NCBI RefSeq assembly: GCF_029525575.1
Contig: NZ_JAPDIA010000002.1
Coordinates: 1-64,000 of the forward strand
DNA from: Cohnella rhizosphaerae
GTDB lineage: Bacteria > Bacillota > Bacilli > Paenibacillales > Paenibacillaceae
Length of the DNA: 64,000 nucleotides
Direction of reading: 5' to 3'
In this document: positions 62,711 through 64,000 of the stretch, in pieces
Layout: each line of letters starts with the position of its first letter
Position numbering within the stretch: position 1 is the stretch's first letter
The notes under the pieces: model-generated
Told to the model about the DNA's origin: nothing
Seen by the model: the letters and a program-made list of their open reading frames with translations, nothing else
The model's database searches: none
Program-made: the position numbers and the translations under genes

Positions 62711-63507
62711 ATGGATATGGGATTAACAAATAAAACCGCATTGGTGACCGGTTCGACGAAGGGCATCGGAAAGGCGATCGCGCTCGAGCTGGCCCGGGAA
62801 GGCGCGAACGTGCTCGTCAACGGAAGGGACGAGGGAGAAGCCGAACGCGTCGTACGGGAGATCCAATCGAGCTTCCCCCGCAACCGAGCCGCGAAATGCG
62901 GCAGCCGACCTGGTCGATATCGGACAGCGGCAGGCGCTTTTCGAAAAATACCCCGACATCGACATCCTGGTCAACAATATGGGCATCTACGAGCTGATGC
63001 GGTATGAGGACGTCGACGACGACGTATGGGAGAGATACTTCCGAACGAACGTGCTTGCGGCCAACGGCTTGTCCAAATTCTATTTGCCCAAAATGCGGGA
63101 GAATGGCTACGGCCGCGTGATCTTTATCGCGAGCGAGGAGGCGGTCATGCCTTCGAGTCAGATGCCTCAGTATGCGATGACCAAGTCGATGCTGCTGTCG
63201 CTCGCCAAAAGCTTGTCCAAGCTGACGGTCGGAACCGAGGTTACGGTCAATACGATCATGCCCGGGCCGACGCTATCCGAAAAGGTGCAGCAAATCATAG
63301 CGGGCCTGTATCCGGGCGAAGAGCTGTCGTTTGCGGAAAAAGAAAAGCGATTTATGACCGCGAACCTGCCGCAATCGGAAATTCAAAGATTTATCGCGCC
63401 GTCGGAGATCGGCAGGCTGGCCGCCTTCGTCTGCAGCCCCTTCGCTTCCGCGTTCAGAGGATCGCCGATTCGCATGGACGGCGGCATGGTACCGACGATT
63501 TTTTTAA
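62711..63507 (+). CDS. Short-chain dehydrogenase/reductase (two frame breaks)
   Basis: About 264 aa after removing one C from CCCCC at 62876-62880 (junction SFPATEPRNAAADL) and one T from the 7-T run at 63499-63505, which creates TAA 63505-63507. Cofactor motif TGSTKGIGKA, LVNNMGIYE, catalytic Ser in FIASEEA and Tyr/Lys in YAMTK; ends FRGSPIRMDGGMVPTIF, a typical SDR C-terminus. NAD(P)-dependent oxidoreductase, substrate unknown. ATG 62711 with AAGGAG 10 nt upstream. A terminator follows. Confidence 0.85.
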
Positions 63508-63554
63508 CGCGCATGTCAGTCCGGCGATTCGCCGTACCGGGCAATAAGGCATTG

Positions 63555-63599
63555 AACGGCCTCTCTTCCCGTAGCTTCCGGGGCAGAGGCCGTTTTGTT
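63555..63599 (+). terminator. Intrinsic terminator after the SDR gene
   Basis: AACGGCCTCT (63555-63564) pairs with AGAGGCCGTT (63585-63594), followed by TTGTTTG. Confidence 0.85.
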
Positions 63600-63705
63600 T
63601 GTCTTGCGCCAAAAATGGCTATTCATTGGAAACGATATCGCCTATACTGGGGCCGAAGCGCAGGAAAACAGCTTCCGACGTTGGTCGAAAAAGGAGCGGA
63701 CGCAG

Positions 63706-64000
63706 ATGGATGTGGCGAAGGAGTGGGAAATACTTCCGGAGGACAAGGTGGAGGAGGTCGTTTGCCGGGAGCGCAAGGGGCCGGGACTTCGGCTATTGAT
63801 CGTGCAGCCGTCGGGCGAAGCCATTCTTCGGCCCTGCATCGTTTTTATTCACGGCGGCGGCTTCGCCGGCGGGAGCCCGGAGATGCTGCTGCCGCAATGC
63901 CGGTATTTCGCGCGTTTGGGCTACGTTTGCGCTTCCGTCGATTACAGGCGCATGATGCTGGACGGAGAGACGCCCGTCGCGGACAGCCCGATGCTCGGCG
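63706..64000 (+). CDS. Alpha/beta-hydrolase (carboxylesterase/lipase, HSL-like), 5' part only
   Basis: ATG 63706 with AAGGAGCGG upstream; open to the window edge (about 98 codons). After MDVAKEWEILPEDKVEE the frame gives LRPCIVFIHGGGFAGGSPEM. This contains the HGGG oxyanion-hole motif of the hormone-sensitive-lipase/carboxylesterase group. YFARLGYVCASVDYRRM follows, as in that fold. The nucleophile region lies outside the window. Probably a cytoplasmic esterase; substrate unknown. Confidence 0.75.
   Translation, partial: MDVAKEWEILPEDKVEEVVCRERKGPGLRLLIVQPSGEAILRPCIVFIHGGGFAGGSPEMLLPQCRYFARLGYVCASVDYRRMMLDGETPVADSPMLG

Overview
The window looks like a chromosomal contig from a GC-rich, spore-forming Paenibacillaceae (Cohnella- or Paenibacillus-like). 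Supporting signs are a gamma-type small acid-soluble spore protein, S-layer-homology (SLH) anchored enzymes, YesM/YesN-type two-component pairs, several CUT1 sugar ABC transporters, AraC regulators and MprF. No rRNA, tRNA, transposase, prophage or CRISPR was seen.

Layout. 1-6.2 kb: the 3' end of a CUT1 permease, a DUF6259-type glycoside-hydrolase-like gene and a large secreted pectate-lyase-fold/discoidin protein. 6.2-8.4 kb (minus strand): AraC regulator plus a GH99-like/WbsX protein. 8.6-10.8 kb: secreted beta-helix/discoidin protein. 10.9-14.4 kb (minus): YesN/YesM pair, divergent from 14.6-20.1 kb (solute-binding lipoprotein, two permeases, GH106-like hydrolase). 20.2-25.3 kb: 1153-aa beta-helix protein and an SLH protein. 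25.5-32.0 kb: GntR/LacI-hybrid regulator and a five-gene sugar/polyol operon (TIM-barrel isomerase, two zinc dehydrogenases, pentulose-phosphate epimerase, L-rhamnose isomerase). 32-34 kb: GT2 and RarD. 34-49.9 kb: membrane AraC regulator, SLH-anchored EEP phosphatase/nuclease, ABC transporter, GH130-like phosphorylase and a 1613-aa SLH-anchored PL8 lyase. 50-54.6 kb: mprF divergent from a DedA-PAP2 fusion. 55-64 kb: beta-helix protein, SASP, MMPL exporter with its TetR, AraC regulator, SDR and the start of an alpha/beta hydrolase.

Two patterns cut across the window. (1) About 35 reading-frame breaks occur, almost all explained by one extra base in a homopolymer, usually of 5-8 bases; correcting them restores full-length, domain-complete proteins. 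I read this as consensus sequencing error rather than gene decay, so I annotate corrected gene spans and state each break. (2) Every non-coding gap over 400 bp holds a tandem repeat array. Four of the five arrays have an exact 51-bp period although their sequences differ; the fifth repeats a 10-bp-arm hairpin eight times at about 94 bp.

Functionally this is mostly extracellular polysaccharide capture and breakdown. Wall-anchored or secreted lyases and beta-helix proteins act outside, CUT1 transporters import oligosaccharides, and cytoplasmic hydrolases, a phosphorylase and isomerases process them. Each module has its own AraC, YesM/YesN or GntR regulator, and predicted CcpA (cre) sites lie before two secreted-enzyme genes. 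A 101-bp upstream region duplicated before the SLH-EEP gene and the ABC/GH130 operon suggests they are co-regulated.
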